A program made the position numbers and the translations under genes. A DNA stretch of 6,858 bases from Acidobacteriaceae bacterium (GTDB lineage: Bacteria > Acidobacteriota > Terriglobia > Terriglobales > Acidobacteriaceae), in NCBI GenBank assembly GCA_003165855.1, contig PMXH01000381.1, positions 305 to 7,162 of the forward strand, given 5' to 3'. Shown here one piece after another: positions 6,722-6,858 of the stretch (its first letter is position 1; each line of letters opens with the position of its first letter). The notes beneath the pieces are model-generated. The model ran no database searches. It was not told the origin of the DNA and worked only from the letters and a program-made list of their open reading frames with translations.

Positions 6722-6858
6722 ATGACAAAGAAGATTACGGTATTGCTGGTCGATGACCATAACCTGGTGCGGCGAGGATTCCGGCGCATTCTGGAGGATG
6801 AGCCGGACATGACAGTGGCCGGCGAGGCTGGCGACGGCCTTTCCGCCATCAGACTCGC
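6722..6858 (+). CDS. response regulator, NarL/FixJ-like receiver domain (cut by window end)
   Basis: Forty-five codons from ATG at 6722 run off the right edge without a stop. The visible part is the beginning of a CheY-like receiver domain: beta-1 [10 protein letters not shown] with the acidic pair Asp11-Asp12 (Mg-binding), then [15 protein letters not shown] (alpha-1), then [10 protein letters not shown] (beta-2) and the start of alpha-2. The DDHxLVRxGF pattern is typical of NarL/FixJ/LuxR-type regulators, which are the usual partners of HisKA_3 kinases. The phosphoacceptor Asp and the helix-turn-helix DNA-binding domain would lie beyond the window. It follows the kinase by 30 bp on the same strand, so the two form a two-component pair. 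Confidence 0.92.
   Translation, partial: MTKKITVLLVDDHNLVRRGFRRILEDEPDMTVAGEAGDGLSAIRL

Noticed and set aside
1..6858. CRISPR array, insertion sequence, phage or toxin-antitoxin module
   Set aside because: No regularly spaced repeats, transposase or integrase motifs, terminal inverted repeats or small paired genes were found. The window looks like ordinary chromosomal DNA.

Overview
The window is chromosomal bacterial DNA with moderately high GC (high fifties to about 60 % by eye). It codes densely on both strands. The organism is probably Gram-negative: there is a MacB-type periplasm-facing permease, an MsbA-like exporter and a signal-peptide-bearing esterase. The mix and the protein style recall Acidobacteriota, but that is an impression from gene content; there is no rRNA or other marker to prove it.

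Layout. At the left edge is a complete tRNA-Ser(UGA) on the minus strand. Then comes a four-gene minus-strand unit, transcribed right to left from about 5315 to 249. Its genes are (i) a type I ABC exporter half-transporter with fused membrane and ATPase domains, (ii) a LolD/MacB-type ABC ATPase, (iii) its FtsX/MacB-type permease, and (iv) a secreted or periplasmic alpha/beta-hydrolase esterase. Junctions are tight: 4 bp between i and ii, a 4-bp GTGA overlap between ii and iii, and 9 bp between iii and iv. An operon is therefore very likely. Diverging from it on the plus strand is a two-component system: a membrane-bound HisKA_3 (NarL/DesK/LiaS-like) sensor kinase, followed after 30 bp by the start of a NarL/FixJ-type response regulator cut by the window end.

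How the genes may work together (inference). The divergent kinase/regulator pair probably controls export. Two exporters of different architecture plus an exported ester hydrolase look like an envelope-stress, export or detoxification module, by analogy with BceRS- or LiaRS-type systems next to transporters. A siderophore-type export-and-hydrolysis arrangement (compare IroC and IroE) is another possibility. No substrate can be read from the sequence. No membrane-fusion protein (MacA-like), TolC-like channel or biosynthetic gene lies inside the window.

There is no insertion sequence, CRISPR array, prophage gene, rRNA or broken gene here. The families are all well known. The points of interest are gene combination, the very tight divergent start region with uncertain starts, and the short repetitive AT-rich spacer between kinase and regulator.
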